Part shown: in pieces, positions 1 to 8,832 of the stretch | How the letters are laid out: every line of letters starts with the position of its first letter | Position numbering within the stretch: position 1 is the stretch's first letter | Source of the DNA: Streptococcus porcinus | Lineage (GTDB): Bacteria; Bacillota; Bacilli; Lactobacillales; Streptococcaceae | Direction of reading: 5' to 3' | DNA: 64,000 nucleotides | NCBI RefSeq assembly: GCF_901542335.1 | Contig: NZ_LR594036.1 | Coordinates: 682,001 to 746,000, forward strand | Made by a program: the position numbers and the translations under genes | Notes under the pieces: model-generated | Seen by the model: only the letters and a program-made list of their open reading frames with translations | What the model was told of the DNA's origin: nothing | Databases searched by the model: none

Positions 1-1
1 A

Positions 2-244
2 CACCAATTAAGAGCTATGGTTCCTGAATCAGATTTACAAACCCATTTCTATGCTTGGTGTGGTTATGAAGATTTCCTATTTGATGCTAATGAGAGAGCA
101 GTTGCGCAATTACAAGAACTCGGACTTGATATTAGCTATAAAAAGGATCATGGTACCCATGATTGGTATTATTGGAACCAGCAACTAGAAGTGCTTTTGG
201 AGTGGTTACCAATCCGTTATGTCAAAGAAGAGAGACTCTCATGA
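2..244 (+). CDS. estA: Tributyrin-type esterase, C-terminal fragment
   Basis: The reading frame is open from base 2, so this is the last 80 codons of a gene that begins left of the window. The residues HGTHDWYYWNQQLE near the end carry the catalytic-histidine region typical of the EstA / S-formylglutathione hydrolase-like esterases of streptococci (alpha/beta hydrolase fold), which hydrolyse short-chain esters. The nucleophile serine lies outside the window, so the family call rests on the C-terminal block only. The internal ATG at base 17 is not a start. The protease gene follows after 16 bases, suggesting co-transcription. Confidence 0.72.
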   Translation, partial: HQLRAMVPESDLQTHFYAWCGYEDFLFDANERAVAQLQELGLDISYKKDHGTHDWYYWNQQLEVLLEWLPIRYVKEERLS

Positions 245-260
245 GACTTGGAGACCAACG

Positions 261-992
261 ATGAAGAAATTCTTAAAAGCCTTATTCTGGTTGCCCTTAA
301 AGATTCTCCAAGTGATTTGGCGGATTATTTGGGGCTTTCTACAAACAATTATCATTCTGGCTATTCTTATTTTTGGACTACTCTATTATGCTAATCACAG
401 TGATTCAGCCTTAGCTAATCAGATTTCAACTGTCAGTGATAAAATTGTTAGACTATACAATGTTTGGAATAATACACAGACAAAAGTAGAGAAACAGGTT
501 AAACAAACCTTAAATGCTGATCATCTCCAGCACACTCATGGGGTTAAGTGGCCTGATAACCAGGCGAAGGTCTATATCAAAACAACTAATCCTATTTTTC
601 ATAATGCTTATCAGGCTGCCTTAAATAATTGGAATAGTACCGGAGCTTTCCGCTTTATAGTGGTCGACGATAGTCGTAAAGCAGATATCATCGCTGATGA
701 ATCTAATGATAAAACAGCCAATGCAGCTGGTCTAGCCAACGTTGAGAGTCAGCCACTGACACAAACCATAACTAGTGTCAAAATGTATTTGAATGCCTAT
801 TACCTATTAGATGACCGGTATGGTTACAGTAGTGAGCGAATTGTACACACTGCTGAACATGAGTTGGGGCATGCTATCGGCTTAGAACATACTGATGATC
901 AAGTCTCTGTTATGCAGACAGCAGGTTCCTTTTATGGCATTCAAGCAGCAGATGTAGCGCGTGTCAAAAATCTCTATGAGAAAAAGAATTAA
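261..992 (+). CDS. Membrane-anchored matrixin-like zinc metalloprotease
   Basis: A 243-residue protein with a basic N-terminus, one hydrophobic segment (about residues 22-43) and an extracellular domain ending in HELGHAIGLEH at residues 200-210. This is the HExxHxxGxxH zinc-binding signature of M10A/matrixin-type metallopeptidases, so the zinc ligands and catalytic Glu are intact. I chose the ATG at 261 over the upstream in-frame ATG at 219 because GGAGA lies 7 bases before it and the membrane segment then sits near the N-terminus as a signal anchor. Substrate is unknown; related predicted zinc proteases are common in streptococci next to estA-like genes. It is probably transcribed with the upstream esterase. 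Confidence 0.75.
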   Translation: MKKFLKALFWLPLKILQVIWRIIWGFLQTIIILAILIFGLLYYANHSDSALANQISTVSDKIVRLYNVWNNTQTKVEKQVKQTLNADHLQHTHGVKWPDNQAKVYIKTTNPIFHNAYQAALNNWNSTGAFRFIVVDDSRKADIIADESNDKTANAAGLANVESQPLTQTITSVKMYLNAYYLLDDRYGYSSERIVHTAEHELGHAIGLEHTDDQVSVMQTAGSFYGIQAADVARVKNLYEKKN

Positions 993-1038
993 AATTGCCT
1001 CATAAGAGTTTTTAGGTTGAAATAATAACCGAAAATGT

Positions 1039-1058
1039 CCCCAAATGGGGCTTTTTTT
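1039..1058 (+). terminator. Short terminator after the zinc protease gene
   Basis: CCCC-AAAT-GGGG hairpin at 1039-1050 followed by C and seven T. The stem is only four G:C pairs, but the T tract is good. The T tract abuts the extended -10 box of the next gene. Confidence 0.55.
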
Positions 1059-1066
1059 GCTACAAT
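1058..1066 (+). promoter_or_regulatory. Extended -10 promoter of the ABC-F gene, leaderless geometry
   Basis: TGCTACAAT matches TGnTATAAT at five of six -10 positions. Exactly six bases separate the hexamer from the ATG at 1073, so transcription should begin at or next to the start codon. No Shine-Dalgarno lies in the interval and no convincing -35 was seen. Confidence 0.6.
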
Positions 1067-1072
1067 GACAGT

Positions 1073-2986
1073 ATGATTATTTTACAAGCAAATAAAATGG
1101 AACGTTCCTTTTCAGGAGATGTTTTATTTCAGAATGTTAGCCTCCAAATCGATGAACGTGACCGCATCGCCTTAGTTGGTCCAAATGGCGTTGGTAAGTC
1201 AACCTTATTGAAAATATTAGTGGGTGAAGAAGCTCCCACTAGTGGTGAGATGAATAAGAAAAAAGACTTAAGCCTATCATATCTGGCTCAGGATAGCCGT
1301 TTTGAGTCACGTCATACAATCTATCAGGAGATGTTAGCTGTTTTTGAGGATCTCCGCCAAGATGAAGCTCGCTTACGACAAATGGAAAGCCAAATGGGTC
1401 AGCTTAGTGGGGAAGCCTTGCAAAAACTCATGCAGGATTATGACCGTCTAACAGAATCCTTCCGTCTTCGTAAGGGCTTTAGCTATGAGTCGGATATTAA
1501 AGCTATTTTAAATGGCTTTAAATTTGACCAAAGCATGTGGGACATGCCCATAGCAGCTTTATCAGGTGGCCAAAATACCCGACTGGCCTTAGCAAAAATG
1601 CTCCTAGAAAAACCAGATTTATTAGTGCTAGATGAGCCCACCAACCATTTGGACATTGAAACCATCGCGTGGTTAGAAAACTACCTCTCCAATTATCAAG
1701 GTGCCCTCCTTATTGTCAGCCATGACCGTTACTTTTTAGACAAAGTGGCTACTGTCACATTTGATTTGCAAAAAAACGGCCTTGACCGCTACGTGGGGAA
1801 CTATTCCCGGTTTGTTGACTTGAAGGCCGCAAAGTTAGCTAACCAAGAAAAAAACTATGACAAACAGCAAAAAGAAATTGCTAAGCTAGAAGAATTTGTG
1901 CAAAAAAACATCGTCAGAGCCTCAACCACCAAGCGCGCTCAAGCAAGGCGAAAACAGTTGGAGAAAATTGACCGCCTAGAAAAACCAAGTGCCAGCACCA
2001 AAACAGCTCAGATGACCTTTCACTCGGAAAAACCCTCAGGTAATCAGGTGCTGAATGTTCAGCAAGCTGCTATTGGTTACCATCAGCAGGTCTTATCTGA
2101 GCCGATTGATTTTGAAGTCCAAAAATGGGATGCTATTGCCATCGTTGGTCCAAATGGAATTGGCAAATCAACACTGATTAAATCTATAGTAAAGCAAATC
2201 CCTTTTATTAAAGGAGAGATTAAATATGGTGCTAACCTGGAGATGGGCTATTATGACCAGACTCAATCACGACTAACCAAAACCAACAGCGTCCTTGATG
2301 AACTTTGGAATGCTTTTCCAACCACCCCAGAGTTAGAGATTAGAAATCGCCTAGGGGCTTTCCTCTTTTCAGGAGATGATGTCAAAAAGTCGGTTAGCAT
2401 GTTATCAGGAGGAGAACGGGCTCGCCTTTTACTAGCCAAGTTATCTATGGAAAATAACAATTTTCTCATCTTAGATGAGCCCACCAACCATCTAGACATT
2501 GATAGTAAAGAAGTTTTAGAGAATGCTCTCATTGACTATGATGGCACCCTCTTGTTTGTTAGTCATGACCGTTATTTTATTAATCGCGTTGCTAGCAAAG
2601 TTTTGGAAATTACAGAGACAGGATCTCATTTGTATTTGGGGGACTACGATTATTATATTGAGAAAAAGGCCGAGCTAGAAGAATTAGCACGTCTCGCTCA
2701 AACCACAAGTGAGCCTGCAACAACTGATTCATCTATTCCCAACACGGACTACCAAAAGCAAAAAGAAAACCAAAAAGAAATACGGAAATTAAGCAGACGC
2801 TTAGCTGAAATCGAAAAACGTTTGGAAGACATCGACGCTGAAATCGCCGTAATCTCTGAAAAAATGGTCGCAACAAATGACCCAGGTCTCTTAATGGACT
2901 GTCAAAAAGAGCTGGATCAGCATGAATTAGAACAGATGACCTTGATGGACGAGTGGGAGGAAATTGGTACACAGCTGGATCTCTAG
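1073..2986 (+). CDS. ABC-F family ATPase (YdiF/Uup-like)
   Basis: A 637-residue soluble protein with two ATP-binding cassettes and no membrane segment. Cassette 1 has GPNGVGKST at 36-44, LSGGQ near 163 and LLVLDEPTNHLD near 183-194. Cassette 2 has GPNGIGKST near 359, LSGGE near 444 and a second LDEPTNHLD. The linker and a highly charged C-terminal coiled coil (about 555-637) fit the YdiF/Uup subgroup. ABC-F proteins act on the ribosome (translation factors, some antibiotic-resistance proteins) rather than as transporters. The protein resembles housekeeping paralogues; I see no basis for calling it a resistance determinant. It starts on a probable leaderless mRNA and ends at a strong terminator. 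Confidence 0.9.
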   Translation: MIILQANKMERSFSGDVLFQNVSLQIDERDRIALVGPNGVGKSTLLKILVGEEAPTSGEMNKKKDLSLSYLAQDSRFESRHTIYQEMLAVFEDLRQDEARLRQMESQMGQLSGEALQKLMQDYDRLTESFRLRKGFSYESDIKAILNGFKFDQSMWDMPIAALSGGQNTRLALAKMLLEKPDLLVLDEPTNHLDIETIAWLENYLSNYQGALLIVSHDRYFLDKVATVTFDLQKNGLDRYVGNYSRFVDLKAAKLANQEKNYDKQQKEIAKLEEFVQKNIVRASTTKRAQARRKQLEKIDRLEKPSASTKTAQMTFHSEKPSGNQVLNVQQAAIGYHQQVLSEPIDFEVQKWDAIAIVGPNGIGKSTLIKSIVKQIPFIKGEIKYGANLEMGYYDQTQSRLTKTNSVLDELWNAFPTTPELEIRNRLGAFLFSGDDVKKSVSMLSGGERARLLLAKLSMENNNFLILDEPTNHLDIDSKEVLENALIDYDGTLLFVSHDRYFINRVASKVLEITETGSHLYLGDYDYYIEKKAELEELARLAQTTSEPATTDSSIPNTDYQKQKENQKEIRKLSRRLAEIEKRLEDIDAEIAVISEKMVATNDPGLLMDCQKELDQHELEQMTLMDEWEEIGTQLDL

Positions 2987-3004
2987 AAATCACAAAAGTC
3001 ACGT

Positions 3005-3033
3005 AAAAAGGATTGCGAAAGCAATCCTTTTTT
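3005..3033 (+). terminator. Rho-independent terminator after the ABC-F gene
   Basis: Stem AAAAAGGATTGC / GCAATCCTTTTT with a GAAA tetraloop and a T run. Confidence 0.9.
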
Positions 3034-3178
3034 GAAACTGTTATATATTATAGATTAAAAAATGAAACAGATTTTATTATGGATTTCACATTCTCAGATT
3101 TGGCGCGAAATGCGTCTATTGGTGCATAGGAAGCGGTTTAAAAACTTGCAACTTGTGAAAAAATAAGTTACTATTGAA

Positions 3179-3187
3179 TGGTAAAAT
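3179..3187 (+). promoter_or_regulatory. Extended -10 promoter of the pyruvate dehydrogenase operon
   Basis: TGGTAAAAT lies 18 bases before the E1-alpha start, with GGAGG between them. No clear -35 hexamer at 17 bp; a TTGTGA at 3153 is too distant. I looked for but did not find a catabolite-responsive element in 3040-3190. Confidence 0.5.
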
Positions 3188-3205
3188 GAAAAAATGGAGG
3201 CCAAA

Positions 3206-4174
3206 ATGGTAACAGTTTCTAGAGAACAACATTTGGATATGTTTTTAAAAATGGAACGTATCCGTGAATTCGATTCACGTATTAACAAACTTGTACGTCG
3301 AGGTTTTGTACAAGGGATGACTCACTTCTCAGTAGGTGAAGAAGCGGCCAATGTTGGTGCAGTCGCACATTTAACTTATGATGACATTATTTTCTCAAAT
3401 CACCGTGGACATGGACAATCTATTGCTAAAGACATGGATTTGAACAAAATGATGGCTGAGTTGGCTGGTAAAGCAACTGGTGTTTCTAAAGGTCGCGGAG
3501 GCTCAATGCACTTGGCTGACTTTGAAAAAGGGAACTACGGAACTAACGGTATCGTTGGTGGTGGCTATGCGCTTGCAGTAGGTGCTGCCCTAACACAACA
3601 ATATAAAGGAACAAATAACATTGTTGTTGCTTTCTCAGGTGATGGCGCAACAAATGAAGGTTCTTTCCACGAGTCTGTTAACATGGCAGCAACCTGGAAG
3701 TTACCAGTTATCTTCTTCATTATCAACAACCGTTACGGCATCTCAATGAACATTAACAATGCAACCAACACACCTCACCTTTATACACGTGCGGAAGCTT
3801 ATGGCATTCCTGGTTTTTATTGTGAAGATGGTAATGACTTAATGGCTGTTTATGAAACAATGGACCAAGCTGTTAAACATGTCCGTGGTGGTAACGGCCC
3901 TGCAATCGTTGAAGTAGAATCTTACCGTTGGTTTGGTCATTCAACTGCTGATGCTGGTAAATACCGTACGAAAGAAGAAGTTGCTTCTTGGAAAGAAAAA
4001 GATCCAATGCTTAAATACAGAGCTTACCTCACAAAAGAAGGTATCGCTACTGATGAAGAATTGGATGCTATTCAAGCACAAGTAAAACAAGAAATTGACG
4101 ATGCTTATGAATATGCTCAAAACAGTCCAGACCCAGAACTTTCAGTTGCCTACGAAGATATTTGGGTTGACTAA
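3206..4174 (+). CDS. acoA: Pyruvate dehydrogenase E1 component, alpha subunit
   Basis: A 322-residue thiamine-diphosphate enzyme subunit that decarboxylates pyruvate and passes the acetyl group to lipoyl-E2, feeding acetyl-CoA synthesis. The TPP motif runs from GDGATNEGSFHES to the closing FIINN, and the phosphorylation-loop-like GISMNINNATN follows. HRGHGQSIA near residue 70 matches the E1-alpha family. The start at 3206 has TGGAGG 6 bases upstream; the in-frame ATG at 3194 overlaps that Shine-Dalgarno and is not used. It is first of four co-directional genes encoding E1 alpha, E1 beta, E2 and E3. Streptococcal annotations call these acoABC; the substrate could be acetoin by homology, but in pyogenic streptococci this is the pyruvate dehydrogenase. 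Confidence 0.9.
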   Translation: MVTVSREQHLDMFLKMERIREFDSRINKLVRRGFVQGMTHFSVGEEAANVGAVAHLTYDDIIFSNHRGHGQSIAKDMDLNKMMAELAGKATGVSKGRGGSMHLADFEKGNYGTNGIVGGGYALAVGAALTQQYKGTNNIVVAFSGDGATNEGSFHESVNMAATWKLPVIFFIINNRYGISMNINNATNTPHLYTRAEAYGIPGFYCEDGNDLMAVYETMDQAVKHVRGGNGPAIVEVESYRWFGHSTADAGKYRTKEEVASWKEKDPMLKYRAYLTKEGIATDEELDAIQAQVKQEIDDAYEYAQNSPDPELSVAYEDIWVD

Positions 4175-4242
4175 GTTCGGATTTAGCCGTTATTAGTTGC
4201 AAAAAAAACTAACAGAAATACGATTAAAACTAGGAGTAAATA

Positions 4243-5244
4243 ATGAGTGAAACAAAATTAATGGCTTTGCGTGAAGCCGTAAATCTTGCCATGACAGAAG
4301 AAATGCGCAAAGATGAAAATATCTACCTTATGGGTGAAGATGTTGGTGTGTATGGTGGAGACTTCGGAACATCAGTTGGAATGATTGAAGAATTCGGAGC
4401 AAAACGTGTTAAAGATACCCCAATCTCAGAAGCAGCTATCTCAGGTGCAGCTATCGGTTCTGCAATCACAGGTCTTCGTCCGATCGTTGACGTCACCTTC
4501 ATGGATTTCTTGACAATCATGATGGATGCTATTGTTAACAATGGTGCTAAAAACAACTACATGTTTGGTGGTGGTTTGAAAACACCAGTAACCTTCCGTG
4601 TAGCATCAGGTTCAGGTATTGGATCAGCAGCGCAGCACTCACAATCACTTGAAGCATGGATGACACATATCCCAGGTATCAAAGTGGTTGCACCAGGTAA
4701 CGCCAACGATGCAAAAGGACTTCTAAAATCTGCTATCCGAGATAACAATATCGTTATCTTTATGGAACCAAAAGCACTTTATGGTAAAAAAGAAGAAGTT
4801 AACCAAGATCCAGATTTCTATATTCCACTAGGAAAAGGTGAAATCAAGCGTGAAGGTACGGACTTGACAATCATTTCATACGGCCGTATGTTAGAACGCG
4901 TTCTTCAAGCTGCTGAAGAAGTTGCTGAAGAAGGAATCAATGTCGAAGTTCTTGACCCACGTACCTTAGTGCCACTTGATAAAGAGTTAATCATTGAATC
5001 TGTTAAGAAAACAGGTAAAGTTATGTTAGTCAATGACGCCTACAAAACTGGTGGTTACACTGGCGAGATTGCAACAATGATTACAGAAAGTGAAGCATTT
5101 GATTACCTTGACCATCCAATTGTTCGTTTAGCAAGTGAAGATGTGCCAGTTCCTTACGCACGTGTATTAGAACAAGCTATCTTACCAGATGTTGAAAAAA
5201 TCAAAGCAGCTATTGTTAAAATGGCTAAAAACGGTAACGAATAG
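4243..5244 (+). CDS. acoB: Pyruvate dehydrogenase E1 component, beta subunit
   Basis: A 333-residue transketolase-type subunit that forms the alpha2-beta2 E1 with the preceding gene. The N-terminal MGEDVGVYGG segment and RVKDTPISE supply the conserved TPP-activating Glu region; GSAAQHSQSLEAW and the C-terminal transketolase domain (about 205-330) complete the family pattern. TAGGAG precedes the ATG. It follows acoA by 68 bases, and a 9-bp hairpin without a T tract lies just downstream, before the E2 gene. Confidence 0.92.
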   Translation: MSETKLMALREAVNLAMTEEMRKDENIYLMGEDVGVYGGDFGTSVGMIEEFGAKRVKDTPISEAAISGAAIGSAITGLRPIVDVTFMDFLTIMMDAIVNNGAKNNYMFGGGLKTPVTFRVASGSGIGSAAQHSQSLEAWMTHIPGIKVVAPGNANDAKGLLKSAIRDNNIVIFMEPKALYGKKEEVNQDPDFYIPLGKGEIKREGTDLTIISYGRMLERVLQAAEEVAEEGINVEVLDPRTLVPLDKELIIESVKKTGKVMLVNDAYKTGGYTGEIATMITESEAFDYLDHPIVRLASEDVPVPYARVLEQAILPDVEKIKAAIVKMAKNGNE

Positions 5245-5254
5245 ACAAAGGAAT

Positions 5255-5276
5255 GAAGTCTCAATGCTGAGGCTTC
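5255..5276 (+). other. Hairpin between E1-beta and E2 genes
   Basis: GAAGTCTCA / TGAGGCTTC around an ATGC loop, one G-T pair. No T run follows, so it looks like an mRNA processing or stabilising hairpin, not a terminator. Confidence 0.4.
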
Positions 5277-5362
5277 CTTCAGTCTGTTTCGTTGATAAAA
5301 ATAGCAGAAGTTTATCAAGCGTCACTGGCTATTTTTAGAAAAGAGAAAACGAAAGGAAAATT

Positions 5363-6778
5363 ATGGCTGTCGAAATCATTATGCCAAAACTCGGTGTTGA
5401 TATGCAAGAAGGCGAAATCATCGAGTGGAAAAAACAAGAAGGTGATACCGTCAACGAAGGCGATATTCTTCTTGAAATTAATTCAGACAAAACCAATATG
5501 GAAATCGAAGCAGAAGATGCTGGAGTTCTCCTAAAAATCCTTCGTCACGAAGGTGACGTTGTTCCTGTTACAGAAGTTATCAGCTACATTGGAGCAGAAG
5601 GTGAGTCTGTTGATAATATCGCTTCAAGTGAGAAAGCAACAGAAATTCCTGCACCAAATTCAGCTGATGCTGCGCCAACAGTTGCTCCAAAAGAAGCAGT
5701 TGAGCGACCAGCAATTGAAGTGCCAGCAACATCAGCACCACAAGGAGATGATTCTCAGGTCCGTGCCACACCTGCTGCGCGTAAAGCAGCAAGAGAGATG
5801 GGCGTAAGCCTTGGTCAAGTTCCTGGTTCAGGACCAAAAGGCCGTGTGCATGCTGAAGACGTAGAAAACTTTAAAACTGCCCAACCTAAAGCATCACCAT
5901 TGGCTCGTAAAATGGCTGCCGACGCAGGTATTGACTTAGCAACTGTTAAAGGCAGTGGCTTCAAAGGCAAAGTGATGAAAGAAGATATCCTTGCGCTTAC
6001 AGAAGCTGCCAAACCTGCTCAGGCACCTGCTGCCAAATCAGCTGCTGCTGAAAAACCAAAAGCAGATCTACCTGAAGGCGTTGAAATCATCAAGATGTCA
6101 GCAATGCGTAAAGCCATCTCTAAAGGTATGACCAACTCTTACCTAACAGCTCCGTCATTTACCCTCAACTATGACATCGACATGACAGAAATGATGGCTC
6201 TTCGTAAGAAACTGATTGATCCAATCATGGAAAAAACAGGTCTTAAAGTATCCTTCACCGACCTAATTGGTATGGCTGTTGTTAAAACATTGATGAAACC
6301 TGAACACCGTTACATGAATGCTTCATTAATCAATGATGCTCAAGAGATTGAATTGCATAAATTTGTCAATATTGGTATCGCAGTTGGTTTAGACGATGGG
6401 CTTATTGTGCCAGTTGTACACAATGCTGATAAAATGACACTAGCAGAATTTGTCGTAGCCTCTAAAGATGTGATTAAGAAAACCCAGGCTGGTAAATTAA
6501 AAGCTGCTGAAATGGCAGGTTCTACCTTCTCAATCACCAACTTAGGAATGTTTGGAACTAAAACATTTAACCCAATTATCAACCAACCTAACTCAGCAAT
6601 CTTAGGTGTAGGTGCAACTATCCCAACACCAACAGTCGTTGACGGTGAAATTGTGGCGCGTCCAATCATGGCTATGTGCTTAACCATCGACCACCGTATT
6701 GTCGATGGTATGAATGGTGCTAAATTCATGGTTGATTTGAAGAACTTGATGGAAAACCCATTTGGACTTTTAATCTAA
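5363..6778 (+). CDS. acoC: Dihydrolipoamide acetyltransferase (E2) with one lipoyl and two E3-binding domains
   Basis: A 471-residue core enzyme that transfers acetyl from lipoyl-lysine to CoA. Domains in order: lipoyl domain 1-80 with Lys43 in SDKTN as the lipoylation site; Ala/Pro-rich linker; two tandem peripheral-subunit-binding domains (about 132-170 and 175-213, each with the ARK...G(S/F)GPKG-like pattern); second Ala/Pro linker; catalytic domain from about 235 to the end with the DHRIVDG active-site motif near 443. GAAAGGA precedes the ATG. Two subunit-binding modules are a notable elaboration. Its lipoyl domain is nearly identical to the one fused to the following E3. Confidence 0.92.
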   Translation: MAVEIIMPKLGVDMQEGEIIEWKKQEGDTVNEGDILLEINSDKTNMEIEAEDAGVLLKILRHEGDVVPVTEVISYIGAEGESVDNIASSEKATEIPAPNSADAAPTVAPKEAVERPAIEVPATSAPQGDDSQVRATPAARKAAREMGVSLGQVPGSGPKGRVHAEDVENFKTAQPKASPLARKMAADAGIDLATVKGSGFKGKVMKEDILALTEAAKPAQAPAAKSAAAEKPKADLPEGVEIIKMSAMRKAISKGMTNSYLTAPSFTLNYDIDMTEMMALRKKLIDPIMEKTGLKVSFTDLIGMAVVKTLMKPEHRYMNASLINDAQEIELHKFVNIGIAVGLDDGLIVPVVHNADKMTLAEFVVASKDVIKKTQAGKLKAAEMAGSTFSITNLGMFGTKTFNPIINQPNSAILGVGATIPTPTVVDGEIVARPIMAMCLTIDHRIVDGMNGAKFMVDLKNLMENPFGLLI

Positions 6779-6813
6779 TTGGACATGAATTAGTCAGATG
6801 ACGTAATAAAGGT

Positions 6814-6819
6814 TATAAT
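6814..6819 (+). promoter_or_regulatory. Possible internal promoter upstream of the E3 gene
   Basis: TATAAT at 6814 within the 99-base gap between E2 and E3; only a poor -35 (TTAGTC at 6790, 18-bp spacer). May allow extra E3 expression; unproven. Confidence 0.3.
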
Positions 6820-6877
6820 GGACTAAGAATATAGAGGGCCCCAATCCCTTTATAGGATTTAATAAAAGGAGAAAAGA

Positions 6878-8638
6878 ATGGCTGTTGAAATTATTATGCC
6901 AAAACTCGGTGTAGACATGCAAGAAGGTGAAATCATCGAGTGGAAAAAACAAGAAGGTGACACTGTTAATGAAGGTGACATTTTACTAGAAATCAACTCA
7001 GATAAAACCAACATGGAAATCGAAGCAGAAGATGCTGGTGTTCTTTTGAAAATCGTTCGTCAAGCTGGCGATGTTGTTCCTGTCACAGAAGTGATTGGTT
7101 ACATCGGAGCAGAAGGTGAAGAAATCCAAGAAGGTTCATCAGGCGCTGCAGCTGAAAAAGCAACTGCTGACCTTGAGGCAGCTGGTCTTGAAGTACCAAA
7201 AGCACCTGCCCAACCAGACGCACCTGCAGCAAAAGCAGACAAAGCACCACTTGCAGACAATGAATATGACATCGTTGTTATCGGTGGTGGCCCTGCTGGT
7301 TACTACGCAGCTATCCGTGGTGCGCAACTTGGCGGTAAAATTGCTATCGTTGAAAAAACTGAGTTTGGTGGTACCTGCTTAAACGTTGGTTGTATCCCTA
7401 CCAAAACCTACCTCAAAAATGCGGAAATCCTTGACGGTTTGAAAATTGCAGCTGGTCGCGGTATCAATCTTGCATCAACCAACTACACTATCGACATGGA
7501 TAAAACAGTAGAGTTTAAAAACTCTGTTGTTAAAACCCTAACTGGTGGTGTTAAGGGTCTTCTTAAGGCTAACAAAGTAACCATCTTTAACGGTCTAGGT
7601 CAAGTTAACCCAGATAAAACTGTAAGCATTGGTTCTGAAACAATCAAAGGTCGCAACATTATCCTTGCTACTGGATCAAAAGTATCACGTATCAACATTC
7701 CAGGTATTGATTCTAAACTAGTTCTGACATCTGATGATATCCTTGACTTACGTGAAATGCCAAAAACTCTAGCTGTTATGGGTGGTGGTGTCGTTGGTAT
7801 CGAACTTGGTCTTGTTTGGGCTTCTTATGGTGTAGAGGTTACTGTTATTGAAATGGCAGACCGCATTATCCCTGCGATGGATAAAGAAGTATCAACTGAA
7901 CTCCAAAAAATCTTGACCAAAAAAGGTATGAAGATTAAAACTTCAGTTGGTGTTGAAGAAATCGTAGAAGCAAACAACCAATTAACCTTGAAACTCAACA
8001 ACGGCGAAGAAGTTGTTGCTGAAAAAGCTTTGCTGTCTATCGGTCGTGTCCCACAAATGAATGGTCTTGAAAATCTTAATCTTGAGATGGATCGTAACCG
8101 TATCAAAGTTAATGCCTACCAAGAAACATCTATCCCTGGCATTTATGCACCGGGTGATGTTAACGGAACTAAGATGCTTGCCCACGCAGCTTACCGTATG
8201 GGTGAAGTTGCAGCAGAAAACGCAATGCATGGTAACGTCCGCAAAGCTAACCTTGAGTTCACTCCGGCTGCTGTTTACACACACCCAGAAGTGGCTATGG
8301 TTGGTATCACAGAAGAAGATGCCCGTGCTAAATATGGAGATATCCTAGTAGGACGTAACAGCTTCACAGGGAACGGACGTGCCATTGCTTCAAACGAAGC
8401 GCATGGTTTCGTAAAAGTTATCGCTGACGCTAAATTCCACGAAATCCTCGGTGTTCACATCATTGGTCCTGCAGCCGCAGAGATGATTAACGAAGCAGCA
8501 ACTATCATGGAATCAGAATTGACCGTTGATGAATTGCTTCTTTCAATCCATGGTCACCCAACCTTCTCAGAAGTGATGTATGAAGCATTCGCTGACGTTT
8601 TAGGCGAAGCAATCCATAACCCACCAAAAAGAAAATAA
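6878..8638 (+). CDS. lpd: Dihydrolipoamide dehydrogenase (E3) with N-terminal lipoyl domain
   Basis: A 586-residue flavoenzyme that reoxidises dihydrolipoyl groups with NAD+. Residues 1-80 form a lipoyl domain with Lys43; an Ala/Pro/Lys linker follows to about 125; the remainder is a classical E3. VIGGGPAGYYAA binds FAD, GGTCLNVGCIPTK carries the redox disulfide (CxxxxC), MGGGVVGIELG binds NAD, and HGHPTFSE near the C-terminus supplies the catalytic His-Glu of the partner subunit. Lipoyl-E3 fusions are known in streptococci (S. pneumoniae Lpd). AAAGGAG precedes the start. It ends the pdh operon at a strong terminator. Confidence 0.94.
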   Translation: MAVEIIMPKLGVDMQEGEIIEWKKQEGDTVNEGDILLEINSDKTNMEIEAEDAGVLLKIVRQAGDVVPVTEVIGYIGAEGEEIQEGSSGAAAEKATADLEAAGLEVPKAPAQPDAPAAKADKAPLADNEYDIVVIGGGPAGYYAAIRGAQLGGKIAIVEKTEFGGTCLNVGCIPTKTYLKNAEILDGLKIAAGRGINLASTNYTIDMDKTVEFKNSVVKTLTGGVKGLLKANKVTIFNGLGQVNPDKTVSIGSETIKGRNIILATGSKVSRINIPGIDSKLVLTSDDILDLREMPKTLAVMGGGVVGIELGLVWASYGVEVTVIEMADRIIPAMDKEVSTELQKILTKKGMKIKTSVGVEEIVEANNQLTLKLNNGEEVVAEKALLSIGRVPQMNGLENLNLEMDRNRIKVNAYQETSIPGIYAPGDVNGTKMLAHAAYRMGEVAAENAMHGNVRKANLEFTPAAVYTHPEVAMVGITEEDARAKYGDILVGRNSFTGNGRAIASNEAHGFVKVIADAKFHEILGVHIIGPAAAEMINEAATIMESELTVDELLLSIHGHPTFSEVMYEAFADVLGEAIHNPPKRK

Positions 8639-8651
8639 GTAGAAGCTTAAC

Positions 8652-8682
8652 AAAAAAGTTTAGGGTTTCCTAAACTTTTTTT
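8652..8682 (+). terminator. Terminator of the pyruvate dehydrogenase operon
   Basis: Stem AAAAAGTTTAGG / CCTAAACTTTTT with a GTTT loop and further T residues. Confidence 0.92.
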
Positions 8683-8832
8683 GTGGACAAAGTTTTCTAA
8701 CCCTTATCGGAGTCGTGTGACAGCACCTAGTCAGCTACTAAGTGCTTTTCTAAAAGAGCCAAAGGCTTGTTTTTTGGCCTACTTTGCCTTAAAATAGATA
8801 GAGTCATAACTTATTAATAGCAGGAGAAAAAA

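Noticed and set aside
1073..2986. Antibiotic-resistance ABC-F assignment
   Set aside because: The linker and C-terminal coiled coil fit housekeeping YdiF/Uup-like proteins; nothing in the context indicates resistance.
5580..5837. Minus-strand frame over the E2 linker
   Set aside because: Complement of Ala/Pro repeats; Leu/Gln-rich translation is an artefact.
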